Assembly: GCF_014851395.1 (NCBI RefSeq)
Contig: NW_024041262.1
Location: 11,305,252-11,369,251, forward strand
From: Micropterus salmoides
Lineage: Eukaryota; Chordata; Actinopteri; Centrarchiformes; Centrarchidae
Length of the DNA: 64,000 bases
Direction: 5' to 3'
This document shows positions 50,084-64,000 of the stretch, in pieces (within the stretch, counting starts at the first letter, position 1; the number at the start of each line of letters is the position of its first letter). Position numbers and translations under genes: made by a program. The notes under the pieces are model-generated. The model saw only the letters and a list, made by a program, of their open reading frames with translations, had not been told where the DNA came from and made no database searches.

Positions 50084-51580
50084 CTCTTGAGACAGATGCC
50101 CATGTTGTCAAAAATAATGTTGAAGTGTTTTTTATACACCCAGTTTCTGACAGAGTTCATATACTGATTTATTCCAATATATGTCCAAAACATTGCTTCA
50201 TTACTCAGGCCTTCCCCGTCCCTCTCACTGGTGTGGATGTGAAAACTTGTGACTGTGAGGTTACACGTTGAGGAAATATCCAGCTAATGTGAAGGTTTAT
50301 TAATAATGTAATAATGTGAATGTAGCTACAGGCCCTTCCTCACAGCAGCCATTTTGACTTGTTATAATAGGAAAAGCACAGGTCAATGACACTATTCCAT
50401 CAGCCGTTCAGTGATCCAGTCAGCTGCTAAACAGAATTCAGCCATTGTTCATTTTATTATTTACACCTGTTATTTACAGTTACATGTGCACCACTTTCCA
50501 TAAAAACAAAGTAAAATAAAGTACTCCAAACCATAGAGTCAGTCTGCACACACTCACACATTGAATGTACACACTTATGACCCCAATGCAATATTTTAAA
50601 CTCTAGTAGATGGCCCATCTCTAATATAGGCTTTTGCAGTAAATATCAGTTATCCATAATTTGCTTCACTCCAGATTCTGCAAAGCTAACCAGAGAAATC
50701 AGCTTGCCATTTGCCACATTTTTTAAATTTAGGTATTTGGGCATAAATCACGTGTCCTCAATCACTGCTGGGTTGCAGTATTGATGCGTTATGTTGGTAT
50801 GTTAGTATGACGCACAGGGCGCATAGCTGAGTGACGCGCACAGCAAAGTAGAACCTGGATAATCGTTTCATAAATCAGATTGCTCTGTTTTACTTTTACT
50901 CTAGACACATAGCATTTTACTGTGGATCTACAGTCCTTATTACCGCGTCCTGGGAGCAGCCTGCACCCCTCCAGTGTTACAAACATCTGGGAACTCTGTC
51001 AATATGCGATCGGACGGTGTATACTCCAACTCTCTCCATTCAAGGCTTGTGCGGTCCAAGAATAGCTGCTGCTTGAATAGTCAGCGCTTAAAACGCCGGG
51101 ATGCGGGGAGGGAAGTGACATGCCACCTTCCACTCACTACACACACTTGGGGAGATTAGCGCGCAGGCAGCAGTAATCTGGTTTCAGGACCACGGCCAGA
51201 GACGCCGCTTGGCCACGAATCCTGTCGAAAGTTGCCTCCAGCGCGCTGTGAACCTTCACAGGAACCAAGAGTGTAAAGAAGGCCATTTGGACATCAAGGG
51301 CAAAGTGGGACTCACAATGTTTGTTCGGTTGGTTTTCTATAAAGGCAGCTGAAGCAAGTTAAATCTCTGGACAATCAGTGTCGCTGACAACAAATACCTC
51401 CGCACAGGAAACTGCGGGTTGAGGAGTCTGGTGAACAAATAAAATCAAGGTGTTTTTTTTGTTTTTGTTTTTTTTATGTGTGAGTGAGACACACGGGGCG
51501 GAAGGAGTAGAGGAGAAGGTTGTGCGCTCAATCGGGAGCGCGCAAAGACTGCACATTGGTCGGATCCCGGATTCGTGAGG
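50084..51580 (+). promoter_or_regulatory. slc17a7 promoter and 5' UTR region
   Basis: About 1.5 kb upstream of the slc17a7 ATG. The last 650 bp are richer in CpG and contain an RE1-like site (51183-51203) and a T-rich tract (51451-51476). No coding exon was found. Confidence 0.45.
51183..51203 (+). promoter_or_regulatory. RE1/NRSE-like site (REST) upstream of slc17a7
   Basis: The sequence TTCAGGACCACGGCCAGAG satisfies NTYAGMRCCNNRGMSAG except for one base (G where A or C is expected). It is about 380 bp upstream of the ATG of a neuron-specific gene, the kind of gene REST silences outside neurons. Occupancy is inference. Confidence 0.5.

Positions 51581-64000
<12,420 letters not shown>

Overview
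The window looks like a stretch of ordinary nuclear chromosome from a ray-finned (teleost) fish. The evidence is compact vertebrate genes with GT-AG introns, an AT-rich background, many CA/TG, TTC and TATG microsatellites, and Tc1-like, hAT-like and LINE debris typical of teleosts. A run of exactly 500 Ns (7920-8419) is a scaffold gap.

Layout: 1-9128 is gene-poor and full of repeats (hAT-like fragments, a TATA/TATG microsatellite, an eroded LINE reverse-transcriptase fragment, the gap). Next come six protein-coding genes, each rebuilt exon by exon with consistent splice phases: fam234a (minus, 9129-12681), luc7l (plus, 14774-21316), eps8l1 (minus, 22753-30855), slc6a16-like (plus, 35083-43214), a small gfy-like single-pass membrane protein (plus, 47655-49560) and slc17a7/VGLUT1 (plus, from 51581, running off the right edge). 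fam234a and luc7l are head to head, as I recall for human 16p13.3. luc7l and eps8l1 are tail to tail, with poly(A) signals only about 20 bp apart on opposite strands. slc6a16, gfy and slc17a7 lie together in human 19q13.33 and EPS8L1 in 19q13.42, so the right two thirds match a human 19q block joined to a 16p block.

The genes do not form a pathway. luc7l is a U1 snRNP-associated splicing factor, eps8l1 an actin/signalling adaptor, fam234a a poorly characterised membrane protein, slc6a16-like an orphan Na+-dependent transporter, and slc17a7 the vesicular glutamate transporter of excitatory neurons. A near-consensus RE1/NRSE (REST) site lies about 0.4 kb upstream of the slc17a7 start codon.

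I found no convincing new biological system. The most useful second looks are the RE1-like site, a perfect 14-bp hairpin downstream of gfy, the YxxPhi sorting motif in the gfy-like protein, a CA repeat next to an eps8l1 5' splice site, the overlapping luc7l/eps8l1 3' ends, and several intronic DNA transposons with readable ends. All family names rest on reading the translated exons and on remembered family sequences and human gene order; no database search was run.
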